From: a virus
DNA: 32,955 bases
Strand: one strand, 5' to 3'
Virus record (IMG/VR): IMGVR_UViG_3300032516_000101
Span: 1-32,955 of that record
In this document: piece after piece, positions 22,699 to 31,017 of the stretch
Numbering within the stretch: the first letter of the stretch is position 1
Layout: the number at the start of each line of letters is the position of its first letter
The notes under the pieces: model-generated
What the model was told of the DNA's origin: nothing
What the model saw: the letters and a program-made list of their open reading frames with translations, nothing else
Database searches by the model: none
Position numbers and translations under genes: made by a program

Positions 22699-24476
22699 TG
22701 GTAAGTGGTAATAAACAGATATCATATTTGGGACAAGATTTCGCTTCATTTAATGATGGGTTCTTAAACTTTATGCGCTCGTATTATCCTCAGTCATATT
22801 CCGACTTCAGTGCTGGTTCAAGTGGCATGATGCTTACCGATTTATTAGCTGCGTCGGGGGATATGTTATCTTTCTATTTAAGTCGTGTGTTTAATGAGTT
22901 GGATCCTGATCGTGCTGTTCAAAAAGAATCCGTTTATCGTATGGCGAGAATTCTTGGGTATAAACCACCGCTTAAGGCAGCATCCCTTGTGGATCAAACT
23001 TTTTATGTTAATGTCCCGGCAATATACACAACCGGCATTCCTCTTCCGGATTATCGATATGCTTTTCTCCTAAAAAGAGGATCAAGAATTCTCGCAAACA
23101 ATGGGACGAAATTTGAAACTTTGTATGACCTTGATTTCTCTGCGGCAACTGGTTCTGATTCTTATCGACCGTCACTTGTAAACACGGCTACGGGAATGGT
23201 TGAATATTTCGCATTACAGAGATCAGTTCTTGCCTTATCGGCGGAAACGAAGAAAAAGACCTTTAATATCAATGATTTCGTAAGATATAGAAAATTGACC
23301 GTTGATGATGCCGATTGTATCGATATTTTTGACACAATTGACACGAGCGGGAATCGATGGTATCAAGTTGACCATTTACCACAAGATACCGTTTTTGAAG
23401 CTTCTGTGAATACAAATTATGATAGTTCTCTTGTTCCATATGTTCTTAAACTTAAAAGAGTTCCGCGAAGATTCGTGACTGAGTTTGATTATAATACTGG
23501 TTATATCTCGCTTAACTTTGGTTCCGGCAAAGAAGATACAAATGATGACACAATTGTCCCAAATACCTCGGAAATGTCAATTCCACTTTATGGAAAACCT
23601 TATTTCACTGGATTTTCAATCGACCCGCAACGACTAATTAATTCAAAGACTCTCGGGCTCGCCCCATACAATACTGTTCTCGATGTCTTTTATCGTGCCG
23701 GTGGCGGGGCGTCAAGCGTCGTTCCATCAAATACAATTAAAAAAGTTGATAATGCTCTAATAGAATTCAGGTATTCTGGTCTTAATGATGCCATAAAGTC
23801 AACAGTTATCAATTCGTTACAAACAAACAATGATCAACCATCTCAGGGCGGGAGAGATGAACAAACACTATTTGAGATAAAACAATACGCCAAAGCAAAT
23901 TTCGCGGCCCAAGATAGATGTGTAACGGCGGATGATTACATTGCCCGAATTTTCTCAATGCCCAGTATTATGGGTTCAATTTGTAAGGCGCAAATAAAGA
24001 AGAATTGTAGATCGTCAAACATTATTGATATGAGTGTTCTTGCCTACGATGAAAATAAAAACTATGCTGAACCAACAGATACTCTTAAACAAAATATGAA
24101 AGTTTATTTAAAGAAATATGCGATGTTAACTGATACGGTTTATTTATCAACATCAAACGTTATCAATTTTACAATGTCATTTAAGGTTGTGGCGCAACCA
24201 AACGCCAATAGAAATTCAGTATTGGCCCTGTGTTTAAATTTCATTACTGGATACTTTGATAGAAGTGTTAGAGGGATCGGAGAGCCGATCAAGAAATCTG
24301 AAGTAGTAAAAGGTCTTCAAGGTCTTGATGGTGTTTATTCAGTTGGGTCGATAACTTATTCGTTTACGGATTCTTCAATAATAGACTCAGAGGATTCTGG
24401 CTTGATTTCGTGTCCCGACGGATCGATATTCCAATTGGCTGACCCGCTGCGAAATATATCCGGCGTCATACTTTAG
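22695..24476 (+). CDS. Baseplate wedge protein, T4 gp6 / baseplate J-like
   Basis: A protein of 593 residues. The N-terminal part (DFASFNDGFLNFMRSYYPQSYSDF followed by MLTDLLAASGDMLSFYLSRVFNE) and the next helix (SVYRMARILGYKPP) are typical of gp6/J-type wedge proteins, which dimerise to form the ring of the baseplate. The middle is beta-rich, and the C-terminal half has the CVTADDYIARIFSMPSI segment that J-like proteins share, followed by alternating helix and strand. It follows gp25 with an ATGATG overlap, the same order as in other contractile-tail clusters. Confidence 0.85.
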   Translation: MMVSGNKQISYLGQDFASFNDGFLNFMRSYYPQSYSDFSAGSSGMMLTDLLAASGDMLSFYLSRVFNELDPDRAVQKESVYRMARILGYKPPLKAASLVDQTFYVNVPAIYTTGIPLPDYRYAFLLKRGSRILANNGTKFETLYDLDFSAATGSDSYRPSLVNTATGMVEYFALQRSVLALSAETKKKTFNINDFVRYRKLTVDDADCIDIFDTIDTSGNRWYQVDHLPQDTVFEASVNTNYDSSLVPYVLKLKRVPRRFVTEFDYNTGYISLNFGSGKEDTNDDTIVPNTSEMSIPLYGKPYFTGFSIDPQRLINSKTLGLAPYNTVLDVFYRAGGGASSVVPSNTIKKVDNALIEFRYSGLNDAIKSTVINSLQTNNDQPSQGGRDEQTLFEIKQYAKANFAAQDRCVTADDYIARIFSMPSIMGSICKAQIKKNCRSSNIIDMSVLAYDENKNYAEPTDTLKQNMKVYLKKYAMLTDTVYLSTSNVINFTMSFKVVAQPNANRNSVLALCLNFITGYFDRSVRGIGEPIKKSEVVKGLQGLDGVYSVGSITYSFTDSSIIDSEDSGLISCPDGSIFQLADPLRNISGVIL

Positions 24477-24490
24477 GATATCCTTCTTAG

Positions 24491-24505
24491 ATAATTAATT
24501 TATGA
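24491..24505 (+). promoter_or_regulatory. Second copy of ATAATTAATTTATGA at a gene start
   Basis: The 15-base string including ATG 24502 is identical to 14088-14102. No Shine-Dalgarno site lies in between, so both genes would have very short or no leaders if ATAAT is a -10 element. Confidence 0.4.
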
Positions 24506-25848
24506 TCATACGCATACCCGCCTCAAAAGATACTTTTATAATTAACGATTTCGCAAATAACCATCGTTCTCAATCTCTTTCTTTTAACAATGGCGCGTCT
24601 CCAACACTTGATATCTTTAAGAGCCTTGACACAACTTCTGGTTCTCTTATGGGCGGAGATTCATATGGTCGTTCTTTACTTTATTTTGACACCTCGTCTT
24701 TTGACACTATCGCCAACTACTATGGATTGTCCACGAGTTCAATTTCTTGTTCACTTCACCTTTACAACATTGTCCATGGTGATACTGTTCCAACATCTTA
24801 TTATCTTGTGGCCCATCCGATGTCTCGAAGTTTTGATGAGGGTGTGGGAATAGATTCTTGGGATTATGGTTATTGTAATTGGCTATCCGCTTCTTCAACT
24901 GTAATTTGGACAACTACCGGTTCTGATTATGTTGGCTCCGTTGGTTGTTCGTTTAGTTTTGATTCTGGTGTTGAGGATCTTTGTGGTGACATAACTTCGA
25001 TTTGGAATTATTGGAAAAATTCAGGATCTTATGGGCTTATTGTGAAATTAACTGATACCGAGGAACAAAATAATATTGACTACTATGTAAAGAGGTTTTA
25101 CTCGCGACACTCGACAGATCGAAACAAGTGGCCATGGATTGAAATAAAAATCCCAGATACCATAAGAGATCGAAGGGGATATACGATAGTTGGTCGCAGC
25201 GGGTCAATTTATTTTTATAACCTTTATGATGGTAGTTTTGAAGATATCCCCGCTGTTGGCACTGGCTCAATGAATATTACTCTTTATGATAATGTAAGCC
25301 CAGCATCTTGCTCTTTTTCAGCGTCGTTTACTTCGTCATGGGTAAATACTGGTGTCTACGCTTCGACAATTTACATTCCGTCTTACTCGGGAAGTATTCT
25401 TTACGATGTGTGGTCTTCAGGGTCAATAAACTATATGACCGGTTCTGTCGTTATTTATCAACACACGGGATCACAAACGGCGCAGCAAGAAAAATTGCTT
25501 ATCACAATTGACAACCTTGAAAGTGAATACAAAATTGATGAATGTGTTCGATTCAATGTTTACGCAAGGGATTTTCCGACAGAAATGAATATTTGGACAA
25601 TTCCAACATATGCTGTTCCTATAAGAATATTCGATAATGCCTTTTATGAAATTTACGACTATGTTAACGATATAACGGTGATTTCGGCTTCCGATTATAC
25701 GAAACTTAGCTATGATTCTCAAGGCATGTTTTTCCAGTTTCCTATGTCGTCATTAAGCCAGCTAGAATATTATGAAATTATTCTGAAGATTAGAAGAAAT
25801 AAAACATACGAAATATTTAGAGACAACTGGAAGTTTCGAGTAATTTAA
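24502..25848 (+). CDS. Tail structural protein with DNRLRE-like N-terminal domain
   Basis: A protein of 448 residues. Residues 1-190 recall a DNRLRE-type beta domain: IPASKDTFIINDFANNHRS, then the glycine-bearing SLSFNNG, RSLLYFDTSSF and a final strand group (YVKRFYSRHS, WPWIEIKI). Residues 200-340 form further beta sandwiches rich in Ser, Tyr and Gly, and 340-448 a C-terminal beta domain. The serine-rich style is the same as in the giant LamG protein at 14099, so the two are probably parts of one baseplate or fibre assembly. Start ATG 24502 lacks a Shine-Dalgarno site. Confidence 0.68.
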   Translation: MIIRIPASKDTFIINDFANNHRSQSLSFNNGASPTLDIFKSLDTTSGSLMGGDSYGRSLLYFDTSSFDTIANYYGLSTSSISCSLHLYNIVHGDTVPTSYYLVAHPMSRSFDEGVGIDSWDYGYCNWLSASSTVIWTTTGSDYVGSVGCSFSFDSGVEDLCGDITSIWNYWKNSGSYGLIVKLTDTEEQNNIDYYVKRFYSRHSTDRNKWPWIEIKIPDTIRDRRGYTIVGRSGSIYFYNLYDGSFEDIPAVGTGSMNITLYDNVSPASCSFSASFTSSWVNTGVYASTIYIPSYSGSILYDVWSSGSINYMTGSVVIYQHTGSQTAQQEKLLITIDNLESEYKIDECVRFNVYARDFPTEMNIWTIPTYAVPIRIFDNAFYEIYDYVNDITVISASDYTKLSYDSQGMFFQFPMSSLSQLEYYEIILKIRRNKTYEIFRDNWKFRVI

Positions 25849-25850
25849 CA

Positions 25851-27005
25851 ATGCCTCGACAAGACCCCCGTTTGACAATTATCTTTAAGAACCATGAAAC
25901 AATAATTTACCTTGTCGATGGTGAAATTGTTCGACGGGACTTTAATAGAGAATTTACTAGCGGTGGAAATGTTGGTAGATACCCAAATTTTATGCCAGAA
26001 TCTGATATCTGGGTTGAATCAACACTTAATGATAAAGATAAATTGTTTAATACCGCCCATGAAATTGTTGAGCGGCATCTGATATTGTGGAATAACCTTG
26101 AATACAACAAAGCGCACTTAAAATCATCGAAATTTGAGGCCGCAATTCGAAGAACTAGCACATCAATTGAAGACCCAATAAAACTTGCCGTTGATATAAC
26201 AAATCTTTGTAAAATAAATTGGTGGTTAAGGAACCAACATGGTCATTTGTGGCCGATGTTTATCTGCTGTGAAAGTGGTGGGCGAAAAGTTGATCTTGAA
26301 CAATTTGCAAATAGATGTGTGGGAAAATGTGCGGAATCAAAAATATACTGTCCAATATGTGGTAAGGTGATGCGTCACTTAAAAAATGGCGTGGACCATA
26401 AATTTCCTGACTTTTTCGACACCCACAAAATATCAACGGATATCAAGGATTGGATTTCAGAGGAAATGGTTGAATGGTTCGAGGATAGGACAAAGCGTCA
26501 CATTAATCTTGTCCAAAAATACTGTGAGAAAATAGAGAAATATGATCCGGTTAGGTTTGCCGGATTAATAGAGAGAGGAAAAGAGCACGATTTAAGTAAA
26601 TATGGAGAGATAGAAAAAGACCCTTATATCCTCATTTCATGGAATTATAAAATCAAAAATAGTGGAAAGAAACCCCTCGAAATGCCATTATTTATTAAGA
26701 GAAAACTTAACGAAGCGACTGAGCATCATATCAAAACATCCAAGCACCATCCAGAAGCATGGAGCCCAAGAAAGGCCGCTCTTTTAAATACATCTGACAG
26801 GGATAAAGCACCCGAAAAAATAATTGACGCAACCAGAATGGATATTTTGAGCGTTGGCGAGTTGTCAGCAGATTGGCTTTCAATGGGGGTCGAATTACAT
26901 TCGGATGTAGTAAAATGGGCGAAAGATAACATAAATAAACGCTGGAAATTTACAAAAGAACAAGAAGGACTTATCTGGGAATTGATAAGCGTGGGTATCC
27001 AATGA
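25851..27005 (+). CDS. Fusion of a HExxER domain, zinc knuckle and HD-like (DUF5662-type) domain
   Basis: A protein of 384 residues. Domain 1 (about 10-105) has IIYLVDGEIVRRDF, FTSGGN, FMPESDIWVE, H70-E71-x2-E74-R75 and NKAHLKSSKFEAAIR, a pattern found in hypothetical proteins of phages and archaea and looking like a degenerate metalloprotease helix. Next come four Cys (156, 160, 167, 170) forming a zinc knuckle. Domain 2 (about 210-384) has H217, H246-D247, E291-H292-H293 and H299-H300, the spacing of HD-type metal hydrolases of the DUF5662 kind. Substrate unknown; HD enzymes of phages include dATPases (DatZ), but this is not a clear DatZ. It overlaps the ART gene (ATGA). Confidence 0.65.
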   Translation: MPRQDPRLTIIFKNHETIIYLVDGEIVRRDFNREFTSGGNVGRYPNFMPESDIWVESTLNDKDKLFNTAHEIVERHLILWNNLEYNKAHLKSSKFEAAIRRTSTSIEDPIKLAVDITNLCKINWWLRNQHGHLWPMFICCESGGRKVDLEQFANRCVGKCAESKIYCPICGKVMRHLKNGVDHKFPDFFDTHKISTDIKDWISEEMVEWFEDRTKRHINLVQKYCEKIEKYDPVRFAGLIERGKEHDLSKYGEIEKDPYILISWNYKIKNSGKKPLEMPLFIKRKLNEATEHHIKTSKHHPEAWSPRKAALLNTSDRDKAPEKIIDATRMDILSVGELSADWLSMGVELHSDVVKWAKDNINKRWKFTKEQEGLIWELISVGIQ

Positions 27006-27955
27006 TTTCTTTGAAAAAGTTAATTTTAGAAACAAAATATAATTTGGGAGGTGTGGCAAGTATTGATATAGATCCCGCAGAAAAGCATAACCTTCCATAT
27101 GAGTCAATAAAGATATATCGTGGGGAAGCTTTTGATTGGCTAGATGACTTTTTAAAGAGATTTGGTGGATTTCCACAAAAGGGTGATGAAGTTACGGTAA
27201 AAATAGATCGTTTAACTTCCTTTTCGACGGAGCAAGATACAGCAAATATTTTCGCATTTCAATATAATGATCGGGATAATGCCTTTCGTGTCGTTTATTC
27301 TTTGGTCGCCAAAAGTGATGATATTCACGATCTAAATTTTGATAACGAATACCAAAAATATAAATTTAAGGTTGAACACGAGATTCTTTTGAAACCCGGT
27401 AGATATATCGTAAAGATAGAAAAAATTGTTTATCCTTTTTTATCGGATTTGAAAGCTCCGACATGGCTCATTTCGACAGAAGATGCCACAAAAAACATAA
27501 AAAGTAAATTGTGGGCGAGAAAAGAACAAGATAAAGAAGAATACGTTCAGTTCCTGATAGCTAATAAAGCTAATTTGCGGGAACAAAAAAATTATGTTAG
27601 ATATTTCGCTTGGGTCGACCCAAAGGGTAAAATTCATCCATGTCCCACTGGAACTATTCATGATGATTGGGCAATGCGATACTTACAAAATACAGATATT
27701 GAAACTTGGACAACCATAAAAGGTAATGTTGGCGAAAGTGATTATAGACAATTTTCTGAGTATTTACTTAAACTTGGGTGGACTCGTCAGAGTGATTGTT
27801 CTTTTGAAGTCGACAGAATTACAAAAACAATTGTGTGGAATATCCACGATGCTGCTAAGGAAATTGGCTGTAGAACTGTTTTTGTGAGTTCTTTACAATC
27901 CGATTACGATTTTATTGAATTGCCGCTTGATCAATTTGTGGCAGAATATGGTTGA
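27002..27955 (+). CDS. ADP-ribosyltransferase (R-S-E class) with capsid-targeting-like leader
   Basis: A protein of 317 residues. The three R-S-E motifs are in order: Y39-R40-G41, the STS-type L71-T72-S73-F74-S75-T76, and E125-H-E127 followed by ILLKPGRYIV, as in arginine-specific mono-ADP-ribosyltransferases. Such enzymes move ADP-ribose from NAD to host proteins; T4 Alt and ModA/ModB do this to RNA polymerase. The first ten residues (MISLKKLILE) match the T4 capsid-targeting form with an (I/L)xE cleavage site at Glu10, so the enzyme may be packed in the capsid and injected. The C-terminal 140 residues form an additional, unassigned domain. Start ATG 27002 overlaps the previous stop. Confidence 0.78.
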   Translation: MISLKKLILETKYNLGGVASIDIDPAEKHNLPYESIKIYRGEAFDWLDDFLKRFGGFPQKGDEVTVKIDRLTSFSTEQDTANIFAFQYNDRDNAFRVVYSLVAKSDDIHDLNFDNEYQKYKFKVEHEILLKPGRYIVKIEKIVYPFLSDLKAPTWLISTEDATKNIKSKLWARKEQDKEEYVQFLIANKANLREQKNYVRYFAWVDPKGKIHPCPTGTIHDDWAMRYLQNTDIETWTTIKGNVGESDYRQFSEYLLKLGWTRQSDCSFEVDRITKTIVWNIHDAAKEIGCRTVFVSSLQSDYDFIELPLDQFVAEYG

Positions 27956-27958
27956 GTT

Positions 27959-28651
27959 ATGATTTTACAAGAGAAGCGTTCTTATAAATTTGATCTCCAA
28001 CAAAAATTTGATGAGTTCAACCGAGATATTTTTAACGACGAGATAACAATTGCCGTTTCTTTGTCATGGAATTCACAGATGCGGCAGAAACTTGGTGTGA
28101 CTAGGTATCAATTTGATGCTACCGGATTTTGGAATGTGCGAATTGTAATGTCTTCATTTTTTGATATGACAGATGTCACATTTCGGGAGACGCTCATACA
28201 CGAGATGGTTCATTGTCTTATGTTACAAAATGGATTGCCAGTGGATCATGGCAAAGAATTTGTCGATAAAATAAATGAAATCAATAGCAAATTTGGCACA
28301 CATATCACAGTTACGAATGATGAGCCATTAACAACGGAACCAAGATTACAAAAGAAAACGGAAAATATCATAATAAAAAAGAACAAAAGTGGAAAGAAAT
28401 CGATAGCATTACTTGGTAAGAAGATATTAACATTCATCATGAGCATTGATTGGCAGAAATATGCGAGTGACAGAAATTATCCACCAGAAGCAATTGAATC
28501 GATAAAATTGTGTATCACCACTGCCGATCAAACATGGCGATTGGCCCATAGTCTCGCAACCAAAATTCGATTTCAGCAGTTTCCCGACGATCCAAAAATA
28601 ATAGATGAGATAGAAAACAATTCGCAGTTGGTCCAACAACTCTACCCTTAG
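27959..28651 (+). CDS. SprT-like zinc metalloprotease
   Basis: A protein of 230 residues. An N-terminal SprT pattern (LQQKFDEFNRDIFNDEI) leads to the zinc site H81-E82-M-V-H85 and H97-G-K-E-F, the HExxH...HGxxF layout of SprT/Spartan proteases. These cut DNA-bound proteins in eukaryotes; in phages their role is unknown. The C-terminal zinc ribbon of classical SprT is missing; instead a basic linker (about 135-150) and helices follow. The gene follows the ADP-ribosyltransferase by three bases and was probably expressed with it. Confidence 0.82.
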   Translation: MILQEKRSYKFDLQQKFDEFNRDIFNDEITIAVSLSWNSQMRQKLGVTRYQFDATGFWNVRIVMSSFFDMTDVTFRETLIHEMVHCLMLQNGLPVDHGKEFVDKINEINSKFGTHITVTNDEPLTTEPRLQKKTENIIIKKNKSGKKSIALLGKKILTFIMSIDWQKYASDRNYPPEAIESIKLCITTADQTWRLAHSLATKIRFQQFPDDPKIIDEIENNSQLVQQLYP

Positions 28652-28668
28652 TGTGTTAAAATATTTCC

Positions 28669-29454
28669 TTGACAGAAGAAATCAGAAAAATTGGTCCATC
28701 GATACTTGTTACATTTGATGAATGTATGTATCACTATTATCTTACTTATGTAAAGAAATTATCCGTTTTTAAGCAAACAGTTGATACCGCTTTTGGAAAT
28801 GCTGCCCACGATGCGATTCAATATTCTTTTAAGAAAAGATCATTAGTGCAAGCAGAAAAGATATTTTTTGATCATTTCAACAATCATTTGTTTGGACTTG
28901 GTGGTGAAAATAAAATTCAAGAATTGATGAATGATGCTAGGAACATTTTTGATAATATCGATAACATTAACAAAGAGATAAGTCTTCAAGAAATTTCAGA
29001 TGTCGTTTGCGAAGAAGAAATAAAACAAAAAATAAACGATAATTGGTTATTTAGTGGTCGGCTCGATCTTGTTTTCAACTATAAAAAGAAATGGCGGATT
29101 ATTGACATAAAGACGGCAAAAGCGACATGGACATTTGATAAACTTCAAAATATCGCGGTAATTTCTCAGCCGTTACTATACAAATATTTTTGGGCGAAAA
29201 AACACAATGTAACCGATCTCACAAAAATAACCACTCATTATATGTTTCTCAATAAAAAGGCAAAGGGAGAGAGTGCGGTCAAAATAATCAAAATCCCAAG
29301 TGGACCGGAAACAATGAAAAAAGCTCTCGATAACCTCGAAAATACGATGAAACTAATTGAAAAGAAAAAATTCTATAAAAATTATTCGGGATGTAGATTT
29401 TGTGAGTTTAAAATGACTAAGGAATGTCCTCTTGACGCGCTACAACGAAATTAG
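28669..29454 (+). CDS. PD-(D/E)XK nuclease with Cas4/AddB-like Fe-S cysteines
   Basis: A protein of 261 residues. The N-terminus (PSILVTFDECMYHYYLTYVKKL) has the usual start of RecB/Cas4 nucleases with Cys19. Active-site residues are visible as H47 (GNAAHDAI), D133 (SGRLDLVF) and D146-x-K148 (IIDIKTAK). Three further Cys at the end (C242, C245, C253) complete a four-Cys set like the Fe-S cluster of Cas4 and AddB. It should cut or resect DNA ends. The only good start in frame is TTG 28669, as a stop lies 12 bases upstream; no ribosome site is visible, so translation may be coupled to the SprT-like gene. Confidence 0.82.
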   Translation: MTEEIRKIGPSILVTFDECMYHYYLTYVKKLSVFKQTVDTAFGNAAHDAIQYSFKKRSLVQAEKIFFDHFNNHLFGLGGENKIQELMNDARNIFDNIDNINKEISLQEISDVVCEEEIKQKINDNWLFSGRLDLVFNYKKKWRIIDIKTAKATWTFDKLQNIAVISQPLLYKYFWAKKHNVTDLTKITTHYMFLNKKAKGESAVKIIKIPSGPETMKKALDNLENTMKLIEKKKFYKNYSGCRFCEFKMTKECPLDALQRN

Positions 29455-29687
29455 AGATTGTCCACAATAATAGCAGTTTTGTCTTGGAGAGCTTTTTGGA
29501 GGATTTTTTGCCAATCGGCAGAATTATAAAGTTCAATCCGATTTCCAAACCCGACAACTACCTCTAGTCCACAGATGGGACATCCGTATTTATCCCCGTT
29601 GTAAAGAACAGAATTGTTTGAAACGATGAAATCATTCTTCTGGCAACTCATCTCTTTTTGACATTTCACGCAAATTGGTAGCGGCAT
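29451..29687 (-). CDS. Small zinc-ribbon protein
   Basis: A protein of 78 residues: CVKC (6-9) and CPIC (36-39) make a four-Cys zinc ribbon, followed by a strand and a C-terminal helix (SADWQKILQKALQDK). GAGAGG lies about seven bases upstream, and the ATG shares a base with the TAA of the previous gene. It is the last gene of a four-gene - strand unit. Function unknown. Confidence 0.68.
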   Translation of the reverse strand: MPLPICVKCQKEMSCQKNDFIVSNNSVLYNGDKYGCPICGLEVVVGFGNRIELYNSADWQKILQKALQDKTAIIVDNL

Positions 29688-30073
29688 TAATAATCCTCTC
29701 TGTCGTTATCATCCCCGAAGTAATCGCGTTCTCGTTGGGTTTCTGCTCGTGCTTCCATGGCATCTTCGTATGCCGCCTCATCTTGGCCCTCGGCATCTTC
29801 GATTGCTTTGTCCCAAAATTGTTCACAATCAACTTTATCAGTAATGTCTTCGCCGGTGTCGTCCCGAGTCACTGAGATAATATCGAAATCACCCGAATCT
29901 CCTGGGTCGCAATCATCGGGATCCATGCGAATTGTTGGCTTTGTCGGCGGCGATACATGAGCCTTGACAGTTACTTCTACATCGGCTTCCGTTTCATTGC
30001 CTTCATCGTCAGAAAGATTAACGGTTGCCGAAATTTCAACACTGGTTTGTCCACGATGTTGGCGTAGTGGCAT
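29687..30073 (-). CDS. Strongly acidic protein, unknown function
   Basis: A protein of 128 residues from the ATG at 30073, which follows an AGGAGAG site; the frame reaches 30133 but the extra 20 residues overlap the upstream gene. The first half is beta-rich (SVEISATVNLSDDEGNETEADVEVTVKAHV), the rest is very acidic, with DPDDCDPGDSGDFD and a Glu/Asp/Arg-rich helical tail. Acidic phage proteins often mimic DNA or bind basic host proteins, but that is only a possibility here. Confidence 0.62.
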   Translation of the reverse strand: MPLRQHRGQTSVEISATVNLSDDEGNETEADVEVTVKAHVSPPTKPTIRMDPDDCDPGDSGDFDIISVTRDDTGEDITDKVDCEQFWDKAIEDAEGQDEAAYEDAMEARAETQRERDYFGDDNDREDY

Positions 30074-30077
30074 TTCT

Positions 30078-30611
30078 TTATTTCTCTCCTTTCTTTTGCT
30101 TACATGCCGATAATCTTTTCTGCGCAAATTCAAGTTCCTTTTTTAGATCACCAACCTTTCGACCCCAGTAATGGACTGACCAAGCCATGTCTCGTCTTTT
30201 ACTCTCGGTATTTACGAGAAGCCGTCGTTCTTCATCTTTTTCTTTTTCGGCATTTAGTTCTTCACATCGTTTCTGACATTCTTCTTTTGTTTTGAATAAT
30301 GAGTCCTTTACATTGACATTATCTCCATAATTGTTAGTGTATCGGAAGTCATCAAATGACAAATCCGCTGTTCGACAAATAAACTCTTGTGGTTCAAAAT
30401 GGTAATAGTTTCTTTTGATCGTCCCTGTCGGCGGCTCATATCCGAGGGAACAACAAGCACAATTTATCGAAACCTTTTCTCCATTCCCCTGAATGAGTGT
30501 GAGAGCTTTATCGCCATTACATTCAGGACATGTAATCCATTCTTCGTGATGTCCACGACCGACCCACCAGACCTGTTCACCGATGTCAAAAGGAATTTGA
30601 ATGGAACCCAT
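30078..30611 (-). CDS. DnaJ-type zinc-finger protein with C-terminal coiled coil
   Basis: A protein of 177 residues from ATG at 30611; the frame extends to 30695 but that would overlap the upstream gene by 83 bases. Two CxxC pairs (C28-C31 as CPECNG and C51-C54) resemble a DnaJ-type zinc finger, placed after an SH3-like start (GEQVWWVGRG). The C-terminal third is a charged coiled coil (KTKEECQKRCEELNAEKEK and VGDLKKELEFAQKRL). It probably binds protein or nucleic acid. Five bases separate it from the next gene. Confidence 0.65.
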   Translation of the reverse strand: MGSIQIPFDIGEQVWWVGRGHHEEWITCPECNGDKALTLIQGNGEKVSINCACCSLGYEPPTGTIKRNYYHFEPQEFICRTADLSFDDFRYTNNYGDNVNVKDSLFKTKEECQKRCEELNAEKEKDEERRLLVNTESKRRDMAWSVHYWGRKVGDLKKELEFAQKRLSACKQKKGEK

Positions 30612-30612
30612 T

Positions 30613-30963
30613 TTACACCCAATTCTTGTTTGGCTCATCACCAAGCAAATTGTCGAGAACCAGTTTGCACCAGTCCTTTGCAGCAATCCTACCACAATCA
30701 GGAATGCTTTTGTGATTTGTTTTCAGATCACCCTTCAATGTGGCGCGGAGCTTCTTAAGTTTGCCCGCATCATTTATGATCTTCAACACGGAACGATTGT
30801 ATTCGCGGGCATTGTCAGTATTCGGGAAGCAATCGGGAAGTGCGGCAACTGCTACCCGTGGATCGTCAGGACCCATCATCACAAAGCCAGCAACCCATCC
30901 TGGCTTGTTAATGGACGATGCGAAATCCCTCAACCATTCTTGCTGCATTTCGGTCAACATCAT
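30613..30963 (-). CDS. Unknown protein, first gene of the second minus-strand cassette
   Basis: A protein of 116 residues with no family recognised: mixed fold with WLRDFASSINKPGWVAGFVMMGPDD and a basic helical stretch (AGKLKKLRATLKGDLKTN). ATG 30963 lies only six bases after a TATTCT -10 candidate, so the message may be leaderless; a second ATG follows immediately. Codon composition is closer to the GC-richer cassette at 18527-19349 than to the tail genes. Confidence 0.62.
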   Translation of the reverse strand: MMLTEMQQEWLRDFASSINKPGWVAGFVMMGPDDPRVAVAALPDCFPNTDNAREYNRSVLKIINDAGKLKKLRATLKGDLKTNHKSIPDCGRIAAKDWCKLVLDNLLGDEPNKNWV

Positions 30964-30969
30964 GGTTAT

Positions 30970-30999
30970 AGAATATCATATTTAGGGTATTTTTGTCAA
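30970..30999 (-). promoter_or_regulatory. Sigma-70-like promoter for the 29451-30963 cassette
   Basis: On the - strand TTGACA (complement of 30994-30999) is followed by TATTCT (complement of 30970-30975) with an 18-base spacer. It faces away from the promoter at 31018, giving a divergent promoter region. The first ATG lies six bases after the -10 element. Confidence 0.5.
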
Positions 31000-31017
31000 G
31001 TATATATGGATGGGTAA

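Noticed and set aside
30104-31017. Several + strand frames opposite the second minus cassette
   Set aside because: They have no ribosome sites, show no domain patterns and are antisense to four well-packed genes with clear CxxC motifs.
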